Under the pieces are notes generated by a model, which did no database searches, was not told the DNA's origin, and worked only from the letters and a program-made list of their open reading frames with translations. A program made the position numbers and the translations under genes. From Gnetum montanum (taxonomy: Eukaryota > Streptophyta > Gnetopsida > Gnetales > Gnetaceae), in the NCBI GenBank assembly GCA_015680685.1, contig MNCI01020297.1, forward strand, positions 334,863 through 398,862: 64,000 bases of DNA, in the 5' to 3' direction. Shown here piece by piece: positions 22,691 through 33,974 of the stretch (its first letter is position 1; each line of letters opens with the position of its first letter).

Positions 22691-23731
22691 CTTCATCTCT
22701 GGTTCATCAATCTGCCACCACATTTAAGCTTCATCACTGCATTGCTTGCCATCAGAAGATCCTACCAACGCTGCTGCCATTGACATACAGCGCTTGAAAT
22801 CTCTTTCAGCATCTTTGTTCCCTCTGCCGCCGTGTAAGTCTAAGCTTGATTATTCACTCATGGTTTTCTTGTCTCCTTGGAGTTACGTTTGTAGGACGAC
22901 ATCCAAGGGTTTTCACACAAGAATGCATTTCGTCACAAGCAGCAAGATGGGACAATGTTCACAGCACACATGGCGAGACTAAATCAAACCGTTCACTAGT
23001 ACATCCCCATTCACCGACTCATTCCCTATCCGTTCACCAACACATTTTATTCAGTCACACCTTTGATACACCCAGTACACCCAAAACTTTGAGCATGCTG
23101 TCGCATACTGTAACACTTTGAAGCAGTCGTGACACATGACATAGTGCTTGCACATGAGTACAAAATCAATGCAAAGTTTATGATTCAAAAAAAAAAAAAA
23201 CCTTGGCGCTTCCCACGTAAGCTCTAGGCGGGAAGGTAGTTGTCTTAAAACCAAGTACTCATGTCCAAAATAGTCAAGAAGCATCCGGTTACATGGCTTT
23301 GGCTCTCCGCCAATAGGACCCCCCTAAAACATTAAACACAGGCCCTATTCCTCAAAAGAATGTAACACATCCCCCCGTGGCTTTGGTTTTGCTAACAAGT
23401 TCTCTTGAACACTAACCAGGAGCCTTGTTCCGCCAAAGGACGTACATCGCATGTCTGAACTCCGAATTTGCTAAACAATGGCTATTGAAAAGGACCAACA
23501 TGCTGCACACCCGAGCATCCCATTTCCCAAGTGCAATCCCTTGGGTAGTGATCGATCCCCACAATCTCCGTTTTCCTACCAACCACAAACTTCACTTTCC
23601 CGATCCCATGTACTACTGAATACGGTGTGATGACATTTAGTCAAGTGGTGACGGACAAAGTTTCTATCAGGTTTCTTGTGGTGTTTTGCACTTCTTTGTC
23701 GACGCTTCTCGGGTCGATTCCTCCAAGCATC
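22691..23731 (+). other. 3' untranslated region of element B
   Basis: About 1 kb between the hairpin units and the polypurine tract. Short frames only, none recognised. An A-run lies at 23186-23200. The last 60 bases (..TTTGTCGACGCTTCTCGGG..) match the equivalent place in C (26950-27020). Confidence 0.6.
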
Positions 23732-23747
23732 AACAAAGAGGGGCCAA
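23732..23747 (+). other. Polypurine tract of element B
   Basis: AACAAAGAGGGGCCAA directly before LTR start TGAAACACC. Element C has CAAAGAGGGGCCTT at 27022. Confidence 0.85.
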
Positions 23748-24936
23748 TGAAACACCATAAAAATTTCGAGCTTGATACTTGTCCGACAAGAAGTAGGTCC
23801 CTGGGACCCACGGATAACCACAGCTACATTTGGTGTCATACATTGCAACTTTGGGGATCAAAGTGCTTAATTTGCATTAAGTATGTAGTACCAGCGTATA
23901 TGCCCAGCGTGTACACCTAGCATCCACAGTGTATACGCCTGACATCAACAGTGTATACGCCCAGCGTATACGCCTGGCGTAGACATCCAACTTACACGCC
24001 TGATGCGCACACTTCACATGTACGCTCAGCAGGTACGGCAAATGTTTACGCCCGACATGGAATCTCCAAAGACAGAATGAAGACATCACTGAAGAGCAAG
24101 AATTGAAGCAAGTCGGCAATCATCAGCGTATACGCCCGACGTATACGCCCAGCCATTGTCGACGTATACGCTCAGCGTGTACGCCCAGCGTCGACAGCAT
24201 CTACGCCCAGCATATCCAGCGTATACGCCCAAAATCTATGCTCACCTGATACAACGTATACGCTCAGCAGATGTAATATGTTGTACACTTGTAAATTTTA
24301 CGCCCTTTTGCACCCGGTCAACGTCCACGTGTCGCCCAACCCGAGTCTAGCATAACAACCGGTATAAAAACCCCACTTTTCCATTTGCACTGGGGGACGG
24401 TTGGCAAAATCCCAGAGCATACCAGAGAACATTTATGCTGCGCACCAGAGCAAAAAACCCCTTTACTTTGGACAGTCCTATACGCTAGGCACACAGTCTC
24501 TACGCTCCACCTACAGTGTGAACCAGCTGAGTCATCCCTGCATCCACAGGGGCTTTTCATCAGCCTTGTGTTCCATCACAACTGCGTTAGACTGGTGCAT
24601 TGTATTCTCATTCTGTAATATCATTGTTTACAGTTTACGCTACTTTCTTACATTTTTTCTATTTACGCTCCTTTACATTTACGCCCTGTTCGCATCTGTT
24701 ACGCTGTTTATGCTCTCGTTTACGCCCGTTACACCGTTTACACATAACCCAATGTATAGCACTTCGGCATACGTTCGGGGAAATCCTTTTCTGATCCGCG
24801 TGCGGACCACCCAAGGTACTCTACCTTTGTGCATTCCAGCTTGCCTTCAGGTGAAGGTAGGGTCTTCTATGCGCGTCCTACGATCCCACGGTCTTTGTTT
24901 CCTTCCAGCCAAAGACCGACAATTTCAGGCGGTACA
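23748..24936 (+). mobile_element. 3' LTR of element B
   Basis: TGAAACACC ... GGCGGTACA, matching 7074-8288. The palindrome array (23893-24265) and TATA box (24363-24370) are at the same places as in the 5' copy, with scattered substitutions. ACAGG at 24937 is the right target duplication. Confidence 0.92.
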
Positions 24937-24941
24937 ACAGG

Positions 24942-25300
24942 CACTGTCACTTTGGATGATCCTATCAAGTGTTGTGGATGAAGCCCAGAACAACGGGTCA
25001 AGAATCATTGACCTCGACTCCATAGAGGAGGAGCATGCCTAAACACTTGGTTGTATCGAATGGTACTAATACAAGCAATGGCAAAATCATCATTCCAATC
25101 TACATCAATGACCAATCAAAAAAGGGAACCTAGTTCTCAAAGTTATTCGTGAGCATGTAAACACGTTCTTAGCAAACTGGGAAGGTCCATTCATAGTTAT
25201 GAAAGCCTATGAGAATGGAACCTTCAAACTGGTAGACATGGATGGAAAAGAGTTTGCAAATTCCATGAACCACTTGTACCTCAAGCCATACTACGTTTGA
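24942..25300 (+). pseudogene. pol: End of integrase of element C, right of the B insertion
   Basis: Continues the C integrase after LPLELQ at 7073. ALSLWMILSSVVDEAQNN aligns with the equivalent part of B's own integrase (21908 onward) and runs to the GTTTGA stop at 25300. One in-frame TAA occurs near 25040. It lies outside element B and is the right half of the split gene. Confidence 0.85.
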
Positions 25301-25315
25301 TGCAAAAGAAAGCTA

Positions 25316-25640
25316 AGCACAAATAGTCTGCTATGACTATAAATTGTCATAGATAGTCCTCTATGACTATAAATTGGCACAGTTCATTTGCTATGACATA
25401 AAACTAGAAAAGAATGTGTGCTACAACTATAAACTAGCACAACACATCCGTGGGCCATGAGGTAAAACTGGCACCTACAATACGGTCTACTATGACCTTA
25501 AACTTGCCCATCCAGCATCCGCTACGACGATAAACTAGCCCAGTGGTCTTCTAGAACCTTAAACTAGTACATCACAGTCTGTTGGGACCTTAAACCAGTA
25601 CATCTAATGATCTACCAAGACCTTAAATGGGTTCATAGTA
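25316..25640 (+). repeat. Hairpin repeat units after pol in C
   Basis: About ten units, for example AGTC-TGCTAT-GACT-ATAAATTG (twice), GGTC-TACTAT-GACC-TTAAACTTGC (25484-25507) and GGTCTTCTAGAACC-TTAAACTAG. Position and form match 22263-22690 in B. Confidence 0.82.
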
Positions 25641-27021
25641 TAACGTCGTTGGCTCACATCCACAACCCTATAAACAAGCGTGTGAATAGTGCCAACTTCC
25701 TAGAGAGCATGGGGTGGGACGTTGCAGTTTTAGAATGTAGTTCATGATGACAAGAAAACACCCTCTAAAACATGTGCAGCGCCACTACCCTTGGCATCTT
25801 ACTGATCCTCTAGAGATGTCATTTGACATCTTTCTGACCTTCCGGAGCTACCACTACCACAACCTGTCATCTTGGTAGTAGCTCCCATTGTCAGTGCTTG
25901 CTGCTGGAGTCCCAACACTATTGTGGCCCAACCACAAAGTTGCTACTCTCTAGCCCCTACCATCATCTAAGCCCAAAAGACATTTAGCTATTAGGCTTAT
26001 CACATTACAACTAAACTGCATGATGTTTGCCTTGGGCAGGGACTACTGAGCACTCGCATCACTGCAACTCCTAGCCTCCTCAGTGTCAACCCCTTCAGTC
26101 TGCCGCTACCAGACCCACTACTAGCCTTCATGCTTTAGACGTCGCATGCCTCAGCAACAATGCTTGCTACTTCAGTAGTGTTTAAAGCAAGTGGGATTAT
26201 GCCCTCACCTCATTTCATGGTTACGTTTTTTTGGTTTTCTTTCTATTGCATTTGCAGGATACAGGTCAAGATGGCATTGGTGAAAGATGTGTTTCGCTAG
26301 GGAGATAGGATGCTACATTATTCTGAGGTGATCGTTCTGACTAGTTTAGCTACTTGGGAGTGCACATCTCACCCTCCCTCTTAACCCTCTTCACCTCATT
26401 TCTTACACCCACAATTTTCCTTTTCACATCTCTTTTACAAGCTTTCTTGATGCATATAAAGCCCTCCCACATGCTCAACCACAAAGTCCATGATGCACGT
26501 AATGCAGCTTGCTACATGGAAAGCATCTATAGGTAGCTCAAAGCCCCACATTGATGTAACACAACTCATCTTGGGGAGGAAACACCTGTCCTGCAACAAT
26601 AAGGTTGTTTGTAAGTCAATGTGGCTAAATAGCAAAAGAAATGCATAGAAGCATAAAAGGGCAAAAGAGCTAAAAGAAAAAGAAGCGTGCCCAAAACAAA
26701 TGGCACACCAGTTTTTTCACAATGACCATATCTAAGGATCCTAACGAGAGGTCAAAAGCTAGCAAAAGAAAGATGCCCATGTGGGCTGACTCCCTCACAA
26801 GCACTCTGATGAGGGATTGCACTATGTTATATCTTTTCCTTTCCTGAACTTGTTCCCTCAAGTCCACCCTTTTCCACTTTCCCTACATGACTATCTGAAT
26901 ACTCCCAAGCACAAAAAAGCAACATCTAATCGACCACTAGAGAGAGATGTTGGCGTCTTGTTCTTCATGGTATTTTGTATTCTTTGTTGACGTCTCTCAG
27001 GCAGATCCTCTAGACGTCGAC
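25641..27021 (+). other. 3' untranslated region of element C
   Basis: Decayed noncoding sequence before the polypurine tract. Frames such as 26354-26536 are short and unrecognised. No gene seen. Confidence 0.55.
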
Positions 27022-27034
27022 AAAGAGGGGCCTT
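27022..27034 (+). other. Polypurine tract of element C
   Basis: CAAAGAGGGGCCT(T) immediately before TGAAACACCATAAAATTTT, the same junction as at 23747 in element B. Confidence 0.8.
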
Positions 27035-28820
27035 TGAAACACCATAAAATTTTAGGACCCTGATGCTTCAGTAGAGCCTTGGAATTTGGGCAAGGATTTC
27101 CACAAGTGCAACATCACAATGGGCCATTAGAATTGTGTAGGAACTAAGGATAGACTATACAGTCTAACAAGTTTTCTATCTCTAGGACTGATAGGCCTAC
27201 TAGACTCTCCAGCCTACCCAACTAGACAATTAGCCTAGCTGACAATCTACCCAAGGACCATGCTAGGAGTTGTTGAAAGTGTTTAGGATGATCTAAACAG
27301 TTTAGCAAGTTTTCTAACAGAGAAATATGCTATGCTACGCTAAGCTGCATAGCGTAGTAAGCCTTGAAGAGACCAATTAAGCATCCAAGATGCAAGATGA
27401 TATCAAGTCAATCTTCCAAAGAATCTGTTCATGTTACAACTATCAAGCAAGATTGCTTCAAAAACATAGGGTGCTATGCTATGCTACGCCATGCAGCGTA
27501 GCATAGTGTAGCAGGGATACGGTGCACAAAGGCCCCCTTGTCAAGTGACTGCAACAAGAGGATTGCACTTGACAACGCTTCGGCCTCCAAAATTGGCTGT
27601 CCCACTTAACCCTCTAGCCTCAAGCAAGGTTTCTTAGTAAAAAATGATAGATTAAACAAGGATGCATGACACATTGGTTACTACGCTATGCTACGCTACA
27701 TAACATAGCACAATGTAGCAATGATGCAAAAATAATAAAATTCCGCAAGGATGAACTCAGCAAGTCTAAAGGCTTTCCAGCATAGAGGACAAAAGTTGCA
27801 GTTGTTTGCTTGACTAAGCCTTAGAAAAATGCTCTCAGTTTCTATGTAAGGCCTCTGTTAAAATTGGTGGCTACGCTATGCTACGCTACGTAGTGTAGCA
27901 GAACATAGCGAGTAGTTACTTTTGCTACGTCAATGTGCTAAACAGTGTAAGTAGTGCAACACTTGCATGGAGGCATCAAAACACCTTTGGTTAGCTCCAA
28001 AACTTGTTGGCAATGGTCATTCTTTCCCTAACACCTCTTCAGCAGATAAACTCAGCAAGTTTGCTTCATTTTTCATACCTCTCGTCAATCCCCAAAATTT
28101 TCCCTACGCTTGACCCTGCTTGCAAGAGTAGGGAAGACGTAGTCCTGGAGCATAGGCTCCATTTTGTTTTCATTGTTGGCATGCTTTCTAGATTTTGGCA
28201 CATGTAGATTTAGTAGTATGGTCACAGCGTAACAAGGTTCACATTCGGCATTGCACACCTACATAGTACAACCATGTTTACACTATGTGGGGCCTAGGAC
28301 ACATGGCATCTAGACCACGTTTTTCTCTTGCTCCTAGCCCTATAAATACCTCAAGAAGCAATGCTCAAAAGGTTGGATTTTTGCGTGGTTGGCTTTCGGA
28401 AAGCATAGCTGGCATTTTTGAGCACTTCGGTTGGCTTTGAGTTTTCTTGTTGGCTCCAGAAATCCCTTTGTGAGCTTAGCTTTTTGGCAATCCTAAATAT
28501 CAAGCTACCGACTATAGGTTAGAGATCTATGACCATATTGCTCTGTGTAAGCTATGCCTCTTTAGTGTTACATGTTCAGTTGTACACCTTCCAACAAAAC
28601 AAAGGATCAAATTTGTGACCTTGGGGCTATGCACTTTCTTACCCAAGTCTATTTTGCTATTTATTTACTATCATCGTGTTTTTCACTTTTTTCATCATTT
28701 TACATTTATTGATCATCGATTTACTTCACATACATTGTTTCCAAAATGAATGTTTATGAAAGGTTGAGATACACCGATTAAGTCCCTATCTGATTGACCA
28801 GATCATTTAGAGCACCCTGT
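27035..28820 (+). mobile_element. 3' LTR of element C (right border approximate)
   Basis: The first 20 bases are nearly those of B's LTR (TGAAACACCATAAAATTTT); the rest is different. It has a palindrome array at 27328-27912 and TATAAATA at 28341-28348. The right border is estimated from the distance TATA-to-end in B (about 570) and a weak match of GACCAGATCATTTAGAGC (28797) to B's terminal GACCGACGATTTTAGG. No second copy exists to confirm it. Confidence 0.65.
27328..27912. repeat. Four imperfect palindromes of GCTACGCTATGC type
   Basis: Clusters at about 27328-27358, 27470-27515, 27682-27722 and 27870-27910. Each begins with (CTA/TGC)TATGCTACGC and returns through GTAGCATAG-like sequence, so each is a 30-45 base inverted repeat. 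Spacing is 140-210 bases. They lie 430-1000 bases upstream of the TATA box. Confidence 0.75.
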
Positions 28821-29039
28821 TTTCATTTCTCTCTAACACAACCCTTGCATGGATCTGAGGTGAAACTATTTGTCCAACAACCTCTCAGTGTTCCAACCAC
28901 TGATGTTTTCAGTCACTACAATACTGAGAATGACTCTTAAGTGAACAAGAGCAAAGAGTAGGCACAAGTGGTGGGGACCATCTACATACTGATCAAAAAT
29001 GAGTTACCTAAATGAGGTGGCTTAAACAATTATTATGAT

Positions 29040-30640
29040 GGGTGAAGGTGGATTCATTTTCTCGGTCCAAAGAACACAATTGTCCATGAGGTTAAATCTT
29101 GGTGTTGGAGAGGTCATGATATCTCTTGTAGAATAACAACCACTTTCAAAAATTCCTGGGAATGTTCTGACCCTCTCGGTGTACTTGGAGGAAGATGAGG
29201 GGGCAATAGTATTTGTGATGCAATACCAAGGGTAAGAGATAGTAGTAGAGATGGTTACTAATTGAATTACTAAAGCACTCAATGTACCTGTGGAATTTAT
29301 ACTAGATGGCACTATACTCAAGGATGTGTAGACATTTGTAGGGATCACAAGTGGTAGAATAAATGTAGCACAACATGAAGAACTTCTAGCACAACTGGTT
29401 GGAGTTGGGCAATCACTTCTAATTATCTTTAACCTTCCAAATAATATTACTAAAACCTAGTCAAAGTTTCTAGAGGCAAGGGTCAAGAACATCATCTTAG
29501 AGGGGCAACTTGAAATAGCCAAGGAGTTGAATGATTGCTTGGCTGCTAAAGTTGCCAAATTAAGAGCCTAGATTGCCAACTTTACATTCCTTAATCTAAC
29601 ATTTACAAGAGATGAAGCTATTGAACAACTTTATACTAGACTAAAAGGAGTTGAGGGTGTAATGGAAATAGTGGTGTTCTATCATTCCTTGGTAGAGGCC
29701 ACACAACAAAAAATTTAGAAGGCCTTGGATCAGACCTACGAGGAGAATGTATAGTTGATCATAGAGAACCATTGCTAAGGGAATGTTGATGAGCACAAAA
29801 AATAATTAATTGACTTTATCCATCAATAGTAGGAGAAATTGGCTAGAGAAAATGTAGAATTGAGGAGATTGATAGTAGAAAATAGAAACCTCTCCATGGA
29901 GGAGGCTCATGCCGTTTGCCAGAAGCCTGTAATTGAGGTCAGTGTACAAAAAGAAGTAAATTTGAGAGAGTTAAGGCTCATTATAGGGATTAGGTTGGTG
30001 TACAAAAAAGAAGTAAATGAAAAAAACGTCTATTTGGCAAAGGTTAAAGTCAATGAAACCCTTTAACAACTCTAGCAAGGAAGAGAATTGTGGCAGTCTA
30101 TCATTAATGGGATAGATGCCTACAATAAGGCAAAAATCCACATGAAGGAGTTTCAAATCAAGGATATGGTAGAATATATGAAACTCGCCAATCTTTGATA
30201 TGTAAATTTGGCCACAAGAAATAGGTGGCTAGCTCGTACTTGTTATACGAGGCTGAGTTCAAGCATCACAAAGATACCAAGCAAAAGCTTGCAATGAAAA
30301 AAACTGAACTTGAAGATCTCAAGGGTAAATACAATGATCAAACATTTACCACTGAGTACCTAGCCAGAAGGATGAAAAACTACTAAGAGATGCAAAATAG
30401 AATAAGGAATTTGATGTTAAATACAAATAGTTCACTGCCTGGTTTGTCGATGTAAAGGAGATGTTCCCTGTAATTCCTTGTCCATGGGATATCCACATTC
30501 TAATCCACATTGGTGATGCCACGTGGATTGTAAATGATCCCTAGGGTAAGGAGGAGAAGATGAAGGCATTATTGGATGCCTTTTGCATTCCACCAGAGGT
30601 TGCAGCCACAACAAGATAACAAAAATCACCTAAACCACTG
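29040..30640 (+). pseudogene. Decayed coiled-coil reading frame before Athila LTR1
   Basis: One plus-strand frame can be followed for about 400 codons despite a dozen stops. It becomes strongly helical from 29470 (for example LEIAKELNDCLAAKVAKLRA, then open piece 29839-30066 with RENVELRRLIVENRNLSMEE). The end near 30450-30620 has PCPWDIHILIHIGDATW. I do not recognise the family. It sits where Athila-type elements carry a third, env-like or unknown frame, between pol and the 3' LTR, so it may be the extra frame of the element ending in LTR1. It could equally be a decayed host gene. 28821-29039 shows nothing recognisable. Confidence 0.45.
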
Positions 30641-30941
30641 CACATGTTTGAAACTAACGAAGGTCTTTTAGAACCTTAGGAGCCTCCAATACCTAGGAGT
30701 ATTTGATCTTCTTCATTGTCTTCATGCCATCAAAGGATGTGCTATCCAATTTTGTATAGTCATGTCATGGTGCTCAATTTTATGTCATGAACACCACAAT
30801 TTTTGTAATGTGTTGATTTGTACACATGGGCACTCAATTTTATTATGTTAGATGGTTATGTTAAGAGTTAGTCAATAATCCCATACCTTCTTAATTTTGT
30901 AAAGGAATGCGAGGAAGAGTTTTCATTTAGTTGTGAGGGTA

Positions 30942-31827
30942 TGATGAGCATCAAAGTGTCATGTCGATGGGGTCCCATTTACATGGTGTTGCCTCATCAA
31001 TGGGGTTGCATTAATGTAGCATTTGCTACATCTACAAGGCCCTATTGATGCAACCCAACAATAAAAACTATAAATACAAGATCAAAACTGTGTTTAAGAA
31101 AAGTCAATTCATAGTAGTAGCTGAACTCTTGCAATTTTTACATTCAAAAGTTAGAATATTTTCCTAAGTGCCCATAACAAGAGTCATTAAGTGTACAGAT
31201 CTTTATTTAAGCACTGTTGTACTTGAGCATGACAGTGTGTGTGATAATAAAGATGAGCTTCTTGATAAACCTTGCAACATTCTAGATAGTTTAAATGTTT
31301 TATTCATGCATTTAATGTTTTTAGTTATTTATTAAATGTTTCTCAGTAATTAAGCAAGATAAGATAAATAGTGATTAAGTAAGCACATAAGTACAACTGC
31401 TTCAAGCATGCATATGACATTTGGTAATTCCAACAACAATTAATGCTTGGTAACCCAGCAACATCATATGCGTTCATGATGTGTATAGTAGATGGGACCT
31501 AATACTTATGTTAGAACTAGTTAAACAATAGCTAGCCCATTAGATTAAAGTAGACATTAAATTACTTTATTCTTTATCTCGTCTATTTTAAGCATCTAAA
31601 CCATAAAGTATAAAATGAAAAAAATCATATGCCTCGATTACTCTTAATCATACCTTTATACATCACAAGTGTAATTAGGATGACAACAAATGACCATTAG
31701 GGAAAGGTTTACTTCCTAGACAACTAGTGTACTAGAAGACATAGAGTTTGCGAAATTCGATCGGATCATGCATGAACACTTTGTGATTTGTATAGTTGAG
31801 TGTAGGGGTACCTTTCACAACTCATCA
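30942..31827 (+). mobile_element. Athila-like LTR1
   Basis: Starts TGATGAGCATC after the tract TTAGTTGTGAGGGTA, which is like the PPT before LTR3. TATAAATA lies at 31069-31076 and the LTR ends ..CTCATCA at 31827. Its U5 part aligns with LTR2-LTR4; its U3 differs from theirs. The PBS and leader expected after it are missing. Confidence 0.8.
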
Positions 31828-32930
31828 TCTAGTTTTGACAAAGATGAACATAGGTATAGAAATAGGGGTCAAGATAAACATAGAAATTGAAATAGACAAG
31901 ATCATTAAAGTGAGCATAGATGAGATAATCATAATCAGATAAATAGAAATAGAAATTATTACTATGACATGTCTAATGATGGTGAACCCTTGTTGGCTAC
32001 TAAGAGCATGATGTAGATAACAAAGGTAGTTAGAATACCCCATGACCATTAAATGGAAAGTTGCATCAAAAGGCTTGATATGAATAACATTCCTATATTT
32101 GTAGGAGGCCATAACTATGATCCATAACATCACTTATAAGTCTTCCATGATGCTTTCACCTTACAGAATATCAAGAGTGAGTGGAAAAAACTTAAGCTCT
32201 TTCCTAGGATGCTAGTTGATGAAGCAGAAAGTTGGTATAGATCATTGGAACTAGATTCAATCCATCAATGCTTCACAATGTCTAACTTGAGAAAACAAAT
32301 CCAAGAATGGAAGCAAGAACAACATGAATCCTTGTATGTGGTCTTGAATAGATTTTATTATCTACTACATAGATTTATAAGCCATGGTTTTTCTCAAAAA
32401 GAGTAGCTTCTCCATGTCATAGATGGGCTTCATACCCCGACGAGAAAGACCCTTGATATTTATGCCCAAGGACGATTATGAAAATTAAAAGCTCATTAGA
32501 TACAAATGATAGTTGAGTAGGTAGAAAAATAAGAGGGAGAGATATGTAAACAAGAGAATGTAGAGGAATATAGTTGGGACCTAACTCTTCAAACAACAGA
32601 AGCCCATATGTATGATAAGGAAAAAGAGGAAGCTCTTGATGAGTTGATTTCACAACAGACCTTGCCAATACAAAAAGCTATTGTTGAGATTGAAGTAGGG
32701 GTACATAAGATGTGGGAGTTGATAAGTGAAAAAGTTACAACCTACTTGGAAACCATAGGGGAGAAGGTAGCATAGAAAAAATTTAGGTGATCAAAACAAG
32801 AAGAGGAAACATTCCAATGAAATAGGTAGAAACACATATTGACAAAATAGGAAAATGAACATAGTAGAAGAGGTTTCTAACTCAAATACAGAAGATGATG
32901 ATGCATGTGACATTTTCCAATATGAGCATA
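31828..32930 (+). pseudogene. gag: Athila-like gag remnant F
   Basis: Begins inside gag, in an Asp/His/Arg-rich stretch, without a leader. It runs through the capsid region (open piece 32209-32406, EAESWYRSLELDSI, IQEWKQEQHESL) and ends at the zinc-knuckle start CDIFQYEH (about 32908-32930), where the next LTR begins directly. Both ends are therefore deleted. The second knuckle Cys is Phe here. Confidence 0.75.
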
Positions 32931-33811
32931 TGATGAACCATATTTTGTTTGGCTTTGATATCAGATATCGGAGCTTTGATATTAGATACCTAATATCGGG
33001 GCCCAAGAAGTGATGTTGGATATCTGATATCATGGGATGTGTGCTAGCCTATAAATATAGCACTTGGGAACATGATTTGAACATAGGTTTTTTTTATCAT
33101 AGCATACCTAAGCTCTTGCCGTTTCTCTTCTCTAGTGTTAGACTATTTTCTAAAGTGCCCATAGTAGAAGTCATCAGGTGTATGGATCTTTATTTGAGCA
33201 TTGTTGTACTTGAGCACGGTAGTGTGTGTGATGATAAAGATGAGCTTTTTGATCAAACCTTGCAGCACTTTGGGTAGATTAATTATTTTATTCATGAATT
33301 TAATGTTTTACACAATTTACTTTAATGCTTCCAAGTAATTAAGCTAATGTAAGCTAGCTAGATTAAATAGTAGTTAATTAATCACATAAGGACAACTTCT
33401 TCAAGCATGCACATGATGCTTGGTAATCCTAGTAATGCTTAATGTTTGGTAACCCAATAGCATTATACATGTTTAGGATGTGCATGGAAAGTGGGATCAG
33501 ATGCTTATGTTAATATAGTTAGCTATTAATTTGCAATTAGATTAGTTAAATTAGTTCATAAATTAAGTTTCAACTTGTTATTAATCATAGGTGAATAAAA
33601 TATAAAAATAATAAAAATCATGTGCCTTAATTGCACCTAACCATACAACTAAGCTCCAAAAGTGTAGTTGGGAAGACAATGATCATCATAATTAGATTTC
33701 ACATCCTATAACTAGTGTACTTAGGAACTTAAGGTTTGTAGAATTTGACCTGATCGTGTGTGAATGCTTGTGATTCATATGGTTGAGCATAGGGGTACTC
33801 GCCACTCATCA
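32931..33811 (+). mobile_element. Athila-like LTR2, 5' LTR of element D
   Basis: TGATGAACC...CTCATCA. It shares the arrangement of LTR3 (53122-53863): GATATC palindromes, the phrase CCCAAGAAGTGATGTT, TATAAATA (33050-33057) and then the same downstream part. It is therefore the partner LTR of element D. Confidence 0.85.
32952..33030. promoter_or_regulatory. GATATC palindromes upstream of the LTR2 TATA box
   Basis: GATATCAGATATC and its exact reverse complement GATATCTGATATC lie about 65 bases apart, with TAGATACCTAATATC between. The array ends about 20 bases before TATAAATA 33050. Confidence 0.7.
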
Positions 33812-33831
33812 TTGACATCATTGCTAGGGAC
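33812..33831 (+). other. Degenerate primer-binding site of element D
   Basis: TTGACATCATTGCTAGGGAC corresponds to TTGGCACCGTTGCCAGGGAC at 62213. Confidence 0.6.
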
Positions 33832-33974
33832 CTTTTGTTCATTAAATGTGCTATTTAGGCCTTAGTGAGAAATTATTTAACATCATTGGAACAAACCCTA
33901 AAGTCATATCATACATTAAAATAACTGCAACAATTCTAAGGAAGCACATTGCATTTTTTGTTTTGTAATCTAAG

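Larger units (their letters stand above)
7074..24936 (+). mobile_element. Element B: 17.9-kb Tat/Ogre-like LTR retrotransposon with an antisense passenger gene
   Basis: Full-length structure: 5' LTR 7074-8288, PBS 8294-8312, gag 8914-~11819, protease to 13115, antisense gene 17361-13678, pol 18774-22262, PPT 23732-23747 and 3' LTR 23748-24936. The LTRs start TGAAACACC and end TACA (TATA in the 5' copy). Flanks are GCAGG (7069-7073) and ACAGG (24937-24941), a 5-base target duplication with one change. Sequence on either side joins into one integrase frame of element C, which independently proves the borders. gag and pol carry a handful of stops or shifts, so this copy is not autonomous as it stands. 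The second RNase H domain and the large size fit the Tat/Ogre group of plant Ty3/gypsy elements. Confidence 0.93.
3605..28820 (+). mobile_element. Old Tat-like element C, 5'-truncated, split by element B
   Basis: C begins without an LTR in hairpin repeats (3605-3870). It continues through pol to 7073, is interrupted by element B (7074-24941 including the target duplication), and resumes with the end of integrase at 24942-25300. More hairpin repeats (25316-25640), a polypurine tract (27022-27034) and a 3' LTR follow from 27035. Its pol is clearly more decayed than B's, in keeping with C being the older host of the insertion. The right end is an estimate: the 3' border of the LTR could not be fixed because no 5' LTR is available for comparison. 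Confidence 0.75.
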
